The notes under the pieces are model-generated. The model was given only the letters and a program-made list of their open reading frames with translations, was not told where the DNA came from and did no database searches. From assembly GCA_025331125.1 (NCBI GenBank), contig JAOALB010000033.1:1-64000 (forward strand): 64,000 bases of DNA, in the 5' to 3' direction. This document shows positions 33,033 to 43,040 of the stretch, piece by piece. Position 1 is the first letter of the stretch, and each line of letters opens with the position of its first letter. A program made the translations under genes and the position numbers. The stretch comes from Mycogone perniciosa (Eukaryota; Ascomycota; Sordariomycetes; Hypocreales; Hypocreaceae).

Positions 33033-33631
33033 ATGTCGACTATTAACATTGTGAAATACTACTTCTATAAGAGAAATTTCCCGAAAGACATCGAAAGGAT
33101 ACACAAATTGATCGCCTTAGCGTATCAAACAGCGAGAGACAAACAACTCTATCCCACGGCGGTGCTGATTCGGTACGTGATCCCCGTGCTTGATTCTGAT
33201 ATGAGAAAAAGAATCGACTTTAGATGTCTGAAAGTGCTGTAACTGACCGAGGGGAAATTTGATAGATCCGACGTGCATGGCACCACCAGTATCAATGGAA
33301 TTCGTCAGAACGACCCGCTAGGTCTTCACGTCACCTTCTGCTACAAGGACCAAGACCAGCTCCACGGTGGTACTCATGTAGCCTGTCATGGTTACGTCGC
33401 CGATGAGGAGAGCTTGGAGTTTACCAAGGCAACTCATGCGGGAGAGAAAGCGGATGCGACAAAGAAAAACAAGAAGGGAAATGTGGTCTGGCCAGATATG
33501 GAGGAGCTTTGGGCAGCCCCTGAGATTGGCTATGGACGTCTTGGCCCGGGTAAGTAATGGCGGTTTGTGGGAGCTTCATAATATGGAGGATTCTGTATAC
33601 AGATGAGAGTGGGCGAATGCAATCGCGTTGA
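33033..33631 (+). CDS. Conserved hypothetical fungal protein
   Basis: A small protein of unknown function. Three exons (33033-33172, 33266-33549, 33603-33631; introns 93 and 53 nt) give 150 residues. The N-terminus VKYYFYKRNFPKDIERIHKL and the following YQTARDKQLYPTAVLIR read as a helical unit. The second exon has GTTSINGIRQNDPLGLHVTF, then YKDQDQLHGGTHVACHGY, and a Lys-rich linker before WPDMEELWAAPEIGYG. I recall similar short proteins in Aspergillus and Penicillium but no assigned activity. The third exon is tiny and could be wrong: without it the frame ends at 33557. There is no signal peptide or membrane segment. Confidence 0.65.
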
Positions 33632-33783
33632 GGGTGTCTCCTCTCCAGGTCTCCATTTGTGCATTGTGATGGAAGTGAGACGAGGTGTCTAAGTAGCTTT
33701 AATAAAAATATAATAAAAAATAAAATAAAAAGTTGCAAAAAAAGAAACTGGCTCCAATTCTCTCAATTTTCAAGTATAGGAAT

Positions 33784-33880
33784 AGCCCAATGCGGGGGTC
33801 GAACCCGCAACCTTGAGATTGCAACATCAGAACGTGTGCCTCGTAAGAGTCTCACGCTCTACCGATTGAGCTAACCGGGC
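33784..33880 (-). tRNA. tRNA-Lys (anticodon CTT) with 24-nt intron
   Basis: Read on the minus strand the 97-nt gene starts GCCCGGTTAGCTC and ends GGGTTCGACCC...ATTGGGCT. The acceptor stem pairs GCCCGGT with ATTGGGC, the D-arm is GCTCAATCGGTAGAGC, the anticodon stem pairs TGAGA with TCTCA, and the T-arm is GCGGGTTCGACCCCCGC. The anticodon loop CT-CTT-A is interrupted after position 37 by a 24-nt intron (33820-33843), the usual nuclear tRNA intron site. The mature length is 73 nt without CCA. Confidence 0.95.
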
Positions 33881-34045
33881 AATGCCAGTTATTGTTTGAT
33901 GCAGATCGAAGGATCCCAAGCAGCATTTATTCCTAGCATCCAGGATACATCTCGTAGAGAAAACGATGATAGTCGTTTTGGCGCATATTAAACGATTACT
34001 ATTTAAGCCAATCTATCCTCTCTACCTATGTATAGTATGATACCT

Positions 34046-36104
34046 CTACTTTTCCTCTATAACGCCATTGCTTGGTGTTTCTGTCCCACTCTCATTTTCA
34101 TCTTCCACCTTTTTCAAACCCCTAAGTCCGTCAAACACAAGCTTCAGCTGTCTTCTACCGTCAATAATCGGGTAAAATCCTGCTGTAAACATAGTACCCC
34201 AGACCCAGATGATGGCGATAACTATCCAAGCAACAAAGAACTCTTTGCTGAAGATGTATTTTGACGCATACATAGGAAGAGGCCTGCATCGTGTTAACAT
34301 AATGATCCAATAAATGACAAGGATTGCAGTTAACTTACCAGAATACCCAGTGTCCGAAGAATGTTGCTGCAGACCAGAATGCAGCAATCTTGCCCCATCT
34401 GGAAAACTTCGCTGAGTCTTCTGCGTAACTTTCAGTCTGATCTTCAAGTGCTTTCGACTCCTCGGTTGGGCTCTTTGTGAATGCCAGATTTTCCTTGCGG
34501 AATTCCGCCCAATCGTAATTCGCTGGCTTGATGAGCGAGATAATAACGGAGTACACGCCAGGACTCAAAGCAGAAGCGACAGTTCCGTACATGCAAGGCA
34601 AAGTTTCGCCTGTAGATACCACGCTGATCTCTCCGTAGAGGGAGTGCGCCGTGCCCAGCCAGACCGCAATGCCTGTAGCCATGCCGAGGAGCGGAGAGAT
34701 GACGGCAGCTGCCCAAGATTGCTTCTTCCAGAGAATGGTGAAAACGGTGGGGAAAATTCCAGGGCATGTTAGAACGCCGAGCATGTAAAGAGTCCATCCC
34801 AGGTTCACATTGCCGTAGTACAGGGCTGTTGAGAAGGCGGCAGAGAAGAGGCCGAAGAAGACGACACCGATATGGCTCCACCGAATGGCGTCACTATCGG
34901 TAGCATTTTTGTTGAAGTATTGCCGATAAATATCGAAACTAATAATCGACGACACAGAAATGACTTGTGCACTGATTGTCGACGTGACTGCCATGAATGT
35001 GATGAGAAGCACGGCTACGGCGCCGCCTTGGCCCGCAATGGCAATAGCTGCGTATGGCAAGACAAGGCCGTTAGAGATCTCAACTGAAGACATGCGCCTG
35101 GGGTAAGTTGGGAAGCGTTCAGTAGCTTCCAGGCCCAAAGCTGAAAAGCTCGTGAGTGAGGGTCCTATGTCGCAGTAACCTTGCATTCAGCTTACATCTT
35201 TACTTGCCATGGTCAAATACGAACCACCTTCGTTACCAGGCACGGGGTGGGCCTTGCCTGCTTGAACAACAAGGTCAAACAGCCCCTGTGGCGAACCAAT
35301 CTCAGGAACTGTGAATGTCTTGATCGTGAAGAAGCAGATAATGATGGTGATGACAAAGGTGTGGAAGTAGTCTGTCAGGAACGTTGCCTTGATGCCACCA
35401 ACGAATGTGTACAGAATGACGCCAACCGGCAAGAGGAAGGTCGCCGCAATAATATGCATGCCGGTCCTAAATTAGTGTCAGTACATGAGATCTATGACGA
35501 TTGAGAGCCTTGGCAATCCTTACAGGGCTGATATAGCAGCACTAGCACCAAGGAGCATGTTGGCAATGGCAATGATATTGTTAATCAGACACAGGCCAAT
35601 CCAAACGATATGTCCTACCCTTCCGTATCTGATTCTCACAATCTCCAGCAGGGTATGGGCCCCAGGCACCCGCAGCTTGCAAGCTATGCCGATCAAGGCA
35701 AAGAAGACAATCATGGGTGAGCATCTATCATCATGCATGAGTATGGAGCAGATCGACACCATCTTACCAAGGGACTGGGACACTTACCCAGCAGCGAACC
35801 AGAACGGCCCGGCAACACCAAAGTTGTAACCGACAAGGGTGCTTCCAAGCATGGCCGTGCTCCAAAGCCAAGACGATATGACGGCAGACGCTGTCAGCCC
35901 TGTACCGACAGATCGGTTCGCCGTCATGAACATTTCCGTGGTTCTGTTGTCTTCACCAGCCGTTTTCTTGAGGATATGGGTAGTAAACATCATAATAAAG
36001 GCAATAAGAAAGCCAATGGCAATAACAACGGTATAGCCGGCTGCCTGTGGCAGCGGCGGCTCAATGCCGTCATCTGATACGGCTGCTCGCTCCCAGTGCG
36101 ACAT
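34046..36104 (-). CDS. DUR3-like urea/polyamine permease (SSF family) lacking a core segment
   Basis: A sodium:solute-symporter-family permease related to DUR3, which imports urea at the plasma membrane. Exons 36104-35788, 35724-35524, 35466-35204, 35140-34339 and 34283-34046 give 606 residues; DUR3 proteins are nearer 690. Hallmarks: SSWLWSTAMLGSTLVGYNFG, GAHTLLEIVRIRYG, LYTFVGGIKATFLTDYFHTF, FPTYPRRMSSVEISNGLVLP and FMAVTSTISAQVISVSSIIS. About 65-85 residues expected between GGSYLTMA and LGLEATERFPTYP, including the conserved DQxYWQRAIA segment of relatives (from memory), are missing. The frame stays open only with a 63-nt intron from a GTAAAG donor at 35203; unspliced, an in-frame TGA lies at 35187-35189. 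Loss of about two membrane helices should abolish transport. It diverges from the NtaA-type gene across about 820 bp. Confidence 0.75.
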
Positions 36105-36925
36105 GATGCTCAGCTGCAGAATTTCCTAGCTAATAATTCACCCTTAATTCACCAAATGCGATTCCATCTTCGACTTATAAACATCTTTGTTATCTATTTA
36201 TTTTCTGTTGCATACTTATCCGGATATCAGCCCAAATGTTGCAAGGGAGTGTTGCATCATTTAGCTCCGATGGCGTGAGAGCCGGATTTCCAGGATTCCC
36301 CTTTTCGGTTCCTCACAGCATTGCCATGCCGGCAAACGATTCGGATATCAAGCCGGATACGCCAAACAATACGAGATTATCATTTAGAGAATTCCACTTC
36401 ACTTGCTTCCCCGCACATGACGAGATGCGATAAGATCGTCCTTTATGGTTGGTAGTCGGACATTGCGTCTGGGACTATCGATATGGCGCAATTCAGGATT
36501 CCAGATACCCAAATGTCCCTTTACGAGATTTACTCTTCGTATGAATATAAGGACCGCTGAACCAAGATCCCGGGACGGAAATTGATGACACTATCGAATG
36601 CAGGCTGTTCTCCATCCTGTCAACCTCAGTAACGGATAACTCCACATCACGGCACATTCCTTTATTCCTAACTAGCCTGTAAGAACCCGGATAGTCTATA
36701 AAAACCCGGATGGTTAGCAAATTCATGTATTAAAGCAGCAGCTTTTCCCACCTAACTTGGGATCAGCAAGAGTGTCGAATTCTATCATTGTATGCATCTG
36801 CAAATGAGCCCTTATACTGTTGATCTGTGATTGATACATCCGCACAGGGTTCTAATTTTGTCCGCAGCACGACATCCCTCCATCTCAACCACGCAAAATC
36901 CAAATCAGAGTCAGATTACGCCAAA
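36105..36925. promoter_or_regulatory. Divergent promoter region with GATA motifs
   Basis: This separates the DUR3-like gene and the NtaA-type monooxygenase, which point away from each other. HGATAR-type sites (the AreA nitrogen regulator consensus) are seen as AGATAA on the minus strand at 36190-36195 and CGATAA at 36428-36433. Weaker GGATAA words lie at 36216-36221 (minus strand) and 36634-36639. Such short sites are common by chance, so regulation is only suggested. Confidence 0.4.
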
Positions 36926-38448
36926 ATGGCTACTACGACGAGTCAGAATACCAAGAAGAAGCTTATCCTCAATGCTTTCGTAGAGTCCTGCAGTGGTCAT
37001 CAATCTCCAGGTCTTTGGCAACACCCTCAAGATCGCTCATACAACTTCAACAGCATTCACCATTGGATTGAACTCGCTAAGCTGCTTGAGAAGGCCAATT
37101 TCCACGGCATTTTCATCGCAGATGTTCTTGTACGTTGACCTACCCTTGCTAATGTCGAACATGGGGTCTCATACCACTCAGGGACCATACGATGTCTACA
37201 AGGGACCCCGGAACCCGGACCCTGCAGTAGTATCTGGTGCTCAATGGCCTGTCAATGAGCCCCTGGCTGTTGTTCCCGCCATGGCTGCTGCGACTAAGAA
37301 CATTGGGTTTGGTGTCACGGTTGCCACGACATATGAGCAACCATATCATCTCGCCCGTCGTCTTAGTACAGTAGACCATCTCTCTGGTGGCAGACTTGGC
37401 TGGAACATTGTGACCGGCTACCTTGACTCAGCGGCAAGAAACCTAGGCCACACCGAACAACCAGCCCATGACGAACGATATGCCATTGCAGAAGAATACG
37501 TTGACGTCACGTACAAGCTTTGGTGAGTCCTCCAGTCGCCAGTACATAGGCTGTTTACTAATTGGTCACCACAGGCAAGCATCATGGCGAGATGATGCAG
37601 TGAAGCTTGACACGAAGAAGGGCATCTACACCGACCCATCCCTCGTCCGAACGATTGACCATGTGGGCAAATATTACACTGTCCCAGGACCCCATGTTTG
37701 CCAGCCTTCTCCTCAACGTACACCGGTCATTATGCAAGCCGGAACGTCAAAGGCCGGCAAAGCTTTCTCATCAAAACATGCCGAGGCGATTTTTGTCGCG
37801 GGCCACAGCCCTTCTGTAGTGGCTAAGAACATTGCAGACATTCGAGCTGCAGCTCGAGACGAGTACGGTCGAGACCCCAGCTCTATCAAGTTCCTGGCCT
37901 TGGTTTGCCCCATCATTGCAAAGACTCAAGAAGAAGCTGAAGCCAAGTACAAGGAGTACCTCAGCTATGGTTCTGAAGACGGTGCTCTGGCTTTGTTTGG
38001 TGGCTGGACGGGCATTGACCTCGCCCAGTACGGTGATGACGAGGAGCTCCGTTATGTCGAGTCCAACGCCATTCGATCTGCAGTAGAGTCATGGTCCAAG
38101 GCCTCTCCTACGGTTTCCAAGTGGACAAAGCACACCGTTGCTAACCACGTCAAGGTCGGTGGACTAGGACCCGTGGTTGTTGGCACACCAGAAAAGGTTG
38201 CCGATGAATTGGAGAGGTGGGTTGATGAGGCTGACGTGGATGGCTTCAATCTCGCTTATGCTCTCATGCCTGGTTCTTTTGAGGATGTCATCGAGTTGCT
38301 TTTGCCAGTTCTCAAGGAACGTGGGCTATTTTGGGACGGATACGCTGTGGATGGAGGAACCTATCGAGAGAACCTCTATGGCAAGAAGGGAGTTGCTGTG
38401 CCTCCAGCAGACCACCCGGCTGCCAAGTACCACTGGAAAGCAGAGTAA
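36926..38448 (+). CDS. NtaA/SnaA/DszA-type flavin-dependent monooxygenase
   Basis: A bacterial-luciferase-superfamily monooxygenase that uses reduced FMN supplied by a separate reductase; relatives oxidise nitrilotriacetate, pristinamycin precursors or dibenzothiophene. Three exons (36926-37129, 37182-37522, 37575-38448; 52-nt introns) give 472 residues, the family norm. Family strings are visible throughout: NAFVESCSGHQSPGLWQHP, WIELAKLLEKANFHGIFIAD, FGVTVATTYEQPYHLARRLS, DHLSGGRLGWNIVTGYLDSA, QRTPVIMQAGTSKAGKAFSS and WVDEADVDGFNLAYALMPGS. The reading frame is intact and no targeting signal is seen. It is divergent from the urea-permease-like gene, so a role in using an amine or other nitrogenous compound is plausible. 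No partner flavin reductase gene is visible in the window. The substrate cannot be predicted. Confidence 0.93.
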
Positions 38449-39113
38449 TTCTAGATTTTGTATTTGGCAGAACATAAAATTCATTACTATTTCGGTTTCC
38501 CTTTTTTTCTAGAGTTCTAAACAACAGCAAGTAGGCCCAAAAATATTGGTAAAACATTGATTTGGTACCCATGTCCAAATGGTGAAATGCTTAAACAGAC
38601 ATCTCAGTCGACCGATCATCAGACGATATTCTTCAAGAAAGCAAGAAACGAGGGAAGTGAAAAGATTAGATAGTGTAGCGGGGAACTCTCTTCATCTCAC
38701 GCAAATATTAAGTTCAACGTCACAGCAGCTATTAAGAAGCGTGTTTTTTGTACAATACCGTGTACCCAAAAGTATGCAATTAGGAACCTTGATTCGATGC
38801 ACATTGTAACTCTCCCTCCCAGAACACGGCACTTTTTAGCTCGCAAGATGCCGTGAAAGATATGAAAATTTCGAATTCTTTCGACGGTGGCTTAACCTTG
38901 TTGCTTTCAATGCTATATATCTACCCCCTCGATGTTTCTTTTTCAGTCACCACTCTTGGTTTCTCTCTTGTTCTTCAAGGATGAGTTATACACTATTGCT
39001 TCCAGGACATATCGGCCCATTAAACCTAATCACAATTCCTAGCTGACCTATCGACGCTCTTCATTGTTGCTTCTCTGTCATCTAAGTTCCAGGAAGAAAA
39101 AACAATTGTCACC
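38449..39113. other. Intergenic region
   Basis: Between the monooxygenase and the F-box gene. A TATA-like stretch and a pyrimidine-rich segment near 38915-38975 could belong to the F-box gene promoter. No gene seen. Confidence 0.5.
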
Positions 39114-40238
39114 ATGGCCTTTTTCATCTGGAGCTTTGAGAGACTTCTCTTTGAAGCATTTTGCTACCTCCTATTCGGTAAACCTTGGGATTTATCGACA
39201 CTATTATCATGGTGGCGTGCCAAACGACCACAGCAGCCGCAAAACCCGAATTCCACCCTCCTGAAGATGCCAGTTGAAATAACCACCATGATCTCGAACA
39301 ACCTTCCCTTGCAAAATCAAATTATCTTTTCTACAACTTGTCGCCCCATTCGAACCGCTCTCGGCCACCTTCAAGGAGCTGTCACTCAACTCACTCGTGA
39401 CCAGCAACTCGAATTCTTAACCATCATCGCCCGCGACTTGCTTGACAAATGGGTTTGTGTGAATTGCGTGAAATTGCACGGAGTTGATCTCCGCGATACT
39501 CCGCAATCTCCGTTTTCATTTCCACTCATCACCAAGTGCTCTCAGCGAAGGAGGACGGATGGAATGTTTGAAAGGGATGCCTCTCTCATCGAAGGCATCA
39601 CTCTACACTATCGCCACGTCCAACTTGCTCTCAAATACACTGGCATGGGTAGCGAACTTCAGCCATTATATCGCAGATATCTGAATAATCTGATGAAGCC
39701 GTGCTATGGACGCTTCGATCACCACCCTCACAGGCCAGGCGCTATCAAGGCTTGGTACATGGTTGCCCCCAAAATCGTTAACGGCAGATACCTTCTGAGG
39801 TGCAGTTATTCCTACAAGAAACACCACGCAGAATTATCACTTCTGAACCTGGGGTTGTTGATTATATGTCAGCACCAGGGATTTTGGTCTCTCATCGAGC
39901 CCCTCCGGAACAATAACTTCTTTCGACAGCAAGGATGTATGCTAGAAAGAGTCATCCGCGGGGCATTTGCGCATCCGGAAACAACAATGCGAGGATCATG
40001 TGGAAGCTGTCCTGTCGACTTCTCCCTCCAGGCGACACCTGAGCAAGCCACCTTGCGTGCTTGGTATGATGTGGGATCGGAGGGATTCCTAATCAACACA
40101 ACCTGGAGGGTACACCAGTTTCAGCGGCAACTTGACGGTCATGTCCCTCACGATCCAGATCTTCCAGATATGTTAACCCTGTACCACCAACCGGGAAGTG
40201 TCGCAAGACTATACGATGGCGATTCGGTGGATCTATAA
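39114..40238 (+). CDS. F-box-like domain protein of unknown function
   Basis: A single-exon gene of 374 residues. Residues about 49-84 (LLKMPVEITTMISNNLPLQN followed by IIFSTTCRPIRTAL) fit the degenerate F-box pattern of fungal proteins that may dock on Skp1 in SCF ubiquitin ligases. A CVNC pair in WVCVNCVKLHG and a second Cys pair in SCGSCPVDF may bind metal. The rest shows no known substrate-binding repeat. The N-terminal segment (residues 1-30) is hydrophobic and aromatic. Such F-box genes are abundant and variable in fungi. It lies next to a HET gene on the same strand; both are typical of accessory regions. The frame is intact. Confidence 0.72.
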   Translation: MAFFIWSFERLLFEAFCYLLFGKPWDLSTLLSWWRAKRPQQPQNPNSTLLKMPVEITTMISNNLPLQNQIIFSTTCRPIRTALGHLQGAVTQLTRDQQLEFLTIIARDLLDKWVCVNCVKLHGVDLRDTPQSPFSFPLITKCSQRRRTDGMFERDASLIEGITLHYRHVQLALKYTGMGSELQPLYRRYLNNLMKPCYGRFDHHPHRPGAIKAWYMVAPKIVNGRYLLRCSYSYKKHHAELSLLNLGLLIICQHQGFWSLIEPLRNNNFFRQQGCMLERVIRGAFAHPETTMRGSCGSCPVDFSLQATPEQATLRAWYDVGSEGFLINTTWRVHQFQRQLDGHVPHDPDLPDMLTLYHQPGSVARLYDGDSVDL

Positions 40239-41048
40239 CAGCCTACTACACGATCCGAATCTCGACTTTGGTTGTTTGCTATCTTGTGCGGAAACCGAAG
40301 CTACTGTTGCTTTGACCTGATTAGAGGGTGAGCGAAATTCAGCGCAACCAATGGGTTTGTGTTACGGTTACATAGACACAGCCCCTGACACCCACCACCC
40401 GGGTTGACCCCCTCCCTCTCTTGTGCACGCGGGCACAAAAATCAGGAACAGGTCGCAAGCATGCCTTTCTTACAACTTCCACTCGTCAAAACGTACGGCC
40501 ACAGCTGAGTGAGGATAAGTCAAGCCTACAAACTTAACATATTCCCTTACTATTGTACTTTTTTGGGTCGTGATAAGTAAAGGTGGCGATACCAAGAACA
40601 CACAGCTGAGGAGTTGGTTGCTCAGCTGGCCATGGGTCGAGGCCATGTACAACACCAGGATTAAGATCACTGGTCAAGTTCCATGGCATCGTGCCTACTC
40701 GGTTGGACCCATGCTCAAGCATTATAATCTTCGGTCGCTCCAAATATCTCGCCGTCGTCACTCCTTTCTTTATCTTTCCTGAGGCTTTTTTAAGCGGCTT
40801 CTCCTATTTCTACATCGCTAATGCATGGCGTATCATGCCAGACTTGGCGTATACACGTGGTCACATTTGTGTCACATAACTACTTCTGCAACACATCTGT
40901 GTCAGCAACTTATGACACCTCCTTTAGGCTCCAATTTTGCTTTCAATTTGGGGACTATTTAGTTGTGCATCTCGACCCCCCTCTCGCTCTCCAAGAGTTG
41001 GCTATACGCTATTGCTTCCTCAACACATTGACCCATTTTAACCAAACT
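40239..41048. other. Upstream region of the HET gene
   Basis: The HET reading frame stays open upstream to 40821, but the sequence before 41049 lacks family resemblance, so I treat it as non-coding. No other gene seen. Confidence 0.5.
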
Positions 41049-42944
41049 ATGGATTGGAACTGGGTGCATTCGTGCGAATTCTGCCAGAATATGCTACTTC
41101 GCACAGATACCTATCCGCTCCGCAAAGCCTGGTTAAATACCGATGTCACTTACAAAGACCTAACCGTGGGTGCAAAAAATGGGTGCACATTCTATCCTAT
41201 TCTAAAGAAGAAGATCGATTCAGACCGCGGGACTGGAAAAAGATCAGAACTCAAACTCACACAAGCCTCCTTCAACCATGATTCAAGCGACGGTCTCGAG
41301 CTCTCGTTTTTGGGGGTGAGAATCTCGTTCTTAGCATTTACAGTTGAAGGTGAAAAGCCTCCCTCGCTAAGCTTCCACTGTCCTAATGACTCACTCATAA
41401 CAGGAGACCCGATAGATCATGTCGTGCAGAACCACCTGCCAAACCTCCATCCTGGGTCCAATACGAGTTTATTTAAAGCCCGTACTTGGCTCTGGAACTG
41501 CCGTGAGAATCACCAAGGGTGTAACCCAAAGGGCACCTATGAACTACCAGCCAGGCTTCTGAAACTAGACGAAGACGATTCAACCGTGCGCCTCGTTTCT
41601 GCTCACCAAGACTTCAGTTATGCAGCCTTGAGCTACTGTTGGGGAGGCGACCAAGAATGCAAATTGACTAGTGCGAGGCTGGCTGCTTATGAGGCATCTG
41701 TTGTTGTTGCTGACTTGCCTCTGTCCATTCAAGACGCTGTCAAGGTTGCTCGGGTTCTTGACGGAATATCGTACTTGTGGGTCGACTCTCTCTGTATTAT
41801 TCAGAATGATGAAGAAGACACGGCTAGAGAATTGGCTAAAATGGGTGATATCTATCGCGGTGCCACCATCACCATTTCAGCAGCCAGCGCTGAGTCCTGT
41901 CATGATGGTTTCCTTGGGCGCCGCGAGTGCCATCAGGATCAGAAACTTGACGTTCGGATACCGCTTATAACTCACCATGGCATAAGGGGAATGCTGTATC
42001 TTAGTCGAGGTAACCAAAAATGGGGTCTGAATCCTATCAACAATCGTGCGTGGATACTACAGGAGCACGTCGTCTCGCCGCGAATCCTATACTACTCTTC
42101 GCAGCATTTACATTGGTTTTGTCGAACGATGAGAGACTCTGATGGTGGTAAGCCGCACATTAAAGAGGCTATGGACCTATTCGCCTTTAATGGAGATGTG
42201 GGCCGTGACGATAAATGGGGGGAGATCCTTTTTCGGTATACCAGACGCGAGCTGTCGAATCCGCAAGACCGATATGTCGCTCTTGAAGCCATTGGTCAAG
42301 AAATGGCGAAATGGATAGGAACAGAGTATGTTGACGGATTATTTGCAAATACTTTGGTCGGCGACCTTCGTTGGTGTGTTACGACGCCCCAACCACCACC
42401 ACTCAGGCGTGTGAGGCCATCTTGGTCGTGGGTATCAGTGTCGGGCTACATTGACAGGCGAAAGCTGGGTTCGGAATACATATATAAAATGGAACTGCTG
42501 TCCTTTGACGTCCAATGGAAGGTCCCTGGGGTACGGCGCGGCGAGCTTAAATCAGCGACGCTCCGAGCTCGTGCATGGATAACGCCTCAGCAACTTCATT
42601 TTAGAGGTCCTGGCAACGACCCTACATTGGTAATCAATGGGAACACGGTAGCTATAGACTACCATGCCGATACAACCGATTCCTTTTATAAGGACGGTCA
42701 AACAGTAGATGTGTGGTTGATGGAACTTACTAGAAACCTGGGAAGCTATACCGAAATTATTGGTCTAGTTCTTCATAAGGAGAACTCTGGGGTATTTACT
42801 CACATGGCAGTTTTCTTCATTGACTATATTCGCTTATTGATCCTTCTTGGGGAAGACAGGAAGATGCCTGCAGAGGATGGCTTAGCAGGGCTAAATGTTC
42901 ATCAAGGTTTAGGATTTCACCAACATGAAATAGAGCTGCTATGA
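41049..42944 (+). CDS. HET-domain (heterokaryon incompatibility) protein
   Basis: A member of the HET family (PF06985-type), which in filamentous fungi can trigger cell death on fusion of unlike strains. A single exon gives 631 residues from the ATG at 41049. The N-terminus has a Cys pair (SCEFCQNML), as is common in these proteins. The HET blocks are in order: YAALSYCWGGDQE (about 190-202), LPLSIQDAVKVARVLDGISY with LWVDSLCIIQND (about 220-255), KMGDIYRGATITISAASAES, and the Trp-containing NNRAWILQEHVVSPRILYYS followed by HLHWFC. The C-terminal part has DRYVALEAIGQEM and RPSWSWVSVSGYID, usual in the family. No NACHT or repeat domain is attached, so the partner or trigger is unknown. The frame is intact. 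Confidence 0.93.
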   Translation: MDWNWVHSCEFCQNMLLRTDTYPLRKAWLNTDVTYKDLTVGAKNGCTFYPILKKKIDSDRGTGKRSELKLTQASFNHDSSDGLELSFLGVRISFLAFTVEGEKPPSLSFHCPNDSLITGDPIDHVVQNHLPNLHPGSNTSLFKARTWLWNCRENHQGCNPKGTYELPARLLKLDEDDSTVRLVSAHQDFSYAALSYCWGGDQECKLTSARLAAYEASVVVADLPLSIQDAVKVARVLDGISYLWVDSLCIIQNDEEDTARELAKMGDIYRGATITISAASAESCHDGFLGRRECHQDQKLDVRIPLITHHGIRGMLYLSRGNQKWGLNPINNRAWILQEHVVSPRILYYSSQHLHWFCRTMRDSDGGKPHIKEAMDLFAFNGDVGRDDKWGEILFRYTRRELSNPQDRYVALEAIGQEMAKWIGTEYVDGLFANTLVGDLRWCVTTPQPPPLRRVRPSWSWVSVSGYIDRRKLGSEYIYKMELLSFDVQWKVPGVRRGELKSATLRARAWITPQQLHFRGPGNDPTLVINGNTVAIDYHADTTDSFYKDGQTVDVWLMELTRNLGSYTEIIGLVLHKENSGVFTHMAVFFIDYIRLLILLGEDRKMPAEDGLAGLNVHQGLGFHQHEIELL

Positions 42945-43040
42945 GGTTTTGTACCTTGACTGCAGTGCTTGATTGTGAATTCACCCTAATTTTCCAACTT
43001 ATTTTCTCCCCCCTCCCCGATTCCCCAATCGTGATCTATC

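Noticed and set aside
33659..33874. 71-codon plus-strand frame over the tRNA-Lys region
   Set aside because: It coincides with a well-formed minus-strand tRNA gene and has no protein features.
35187..35189. TGA in the permease as selenocysteine or readthrough codon
   Set aside because: Fungi of this group lack selenoprotein machinery as far as I know, and a simple intron removes the codon.
40821..41048. Extended N-terminus of the HET protein from 40821
   Set aside because: The frame is open by chance; the sequence lacks conservation cues, and the ATG at 41049 precedes a typical HET N-terminal Cys pair.
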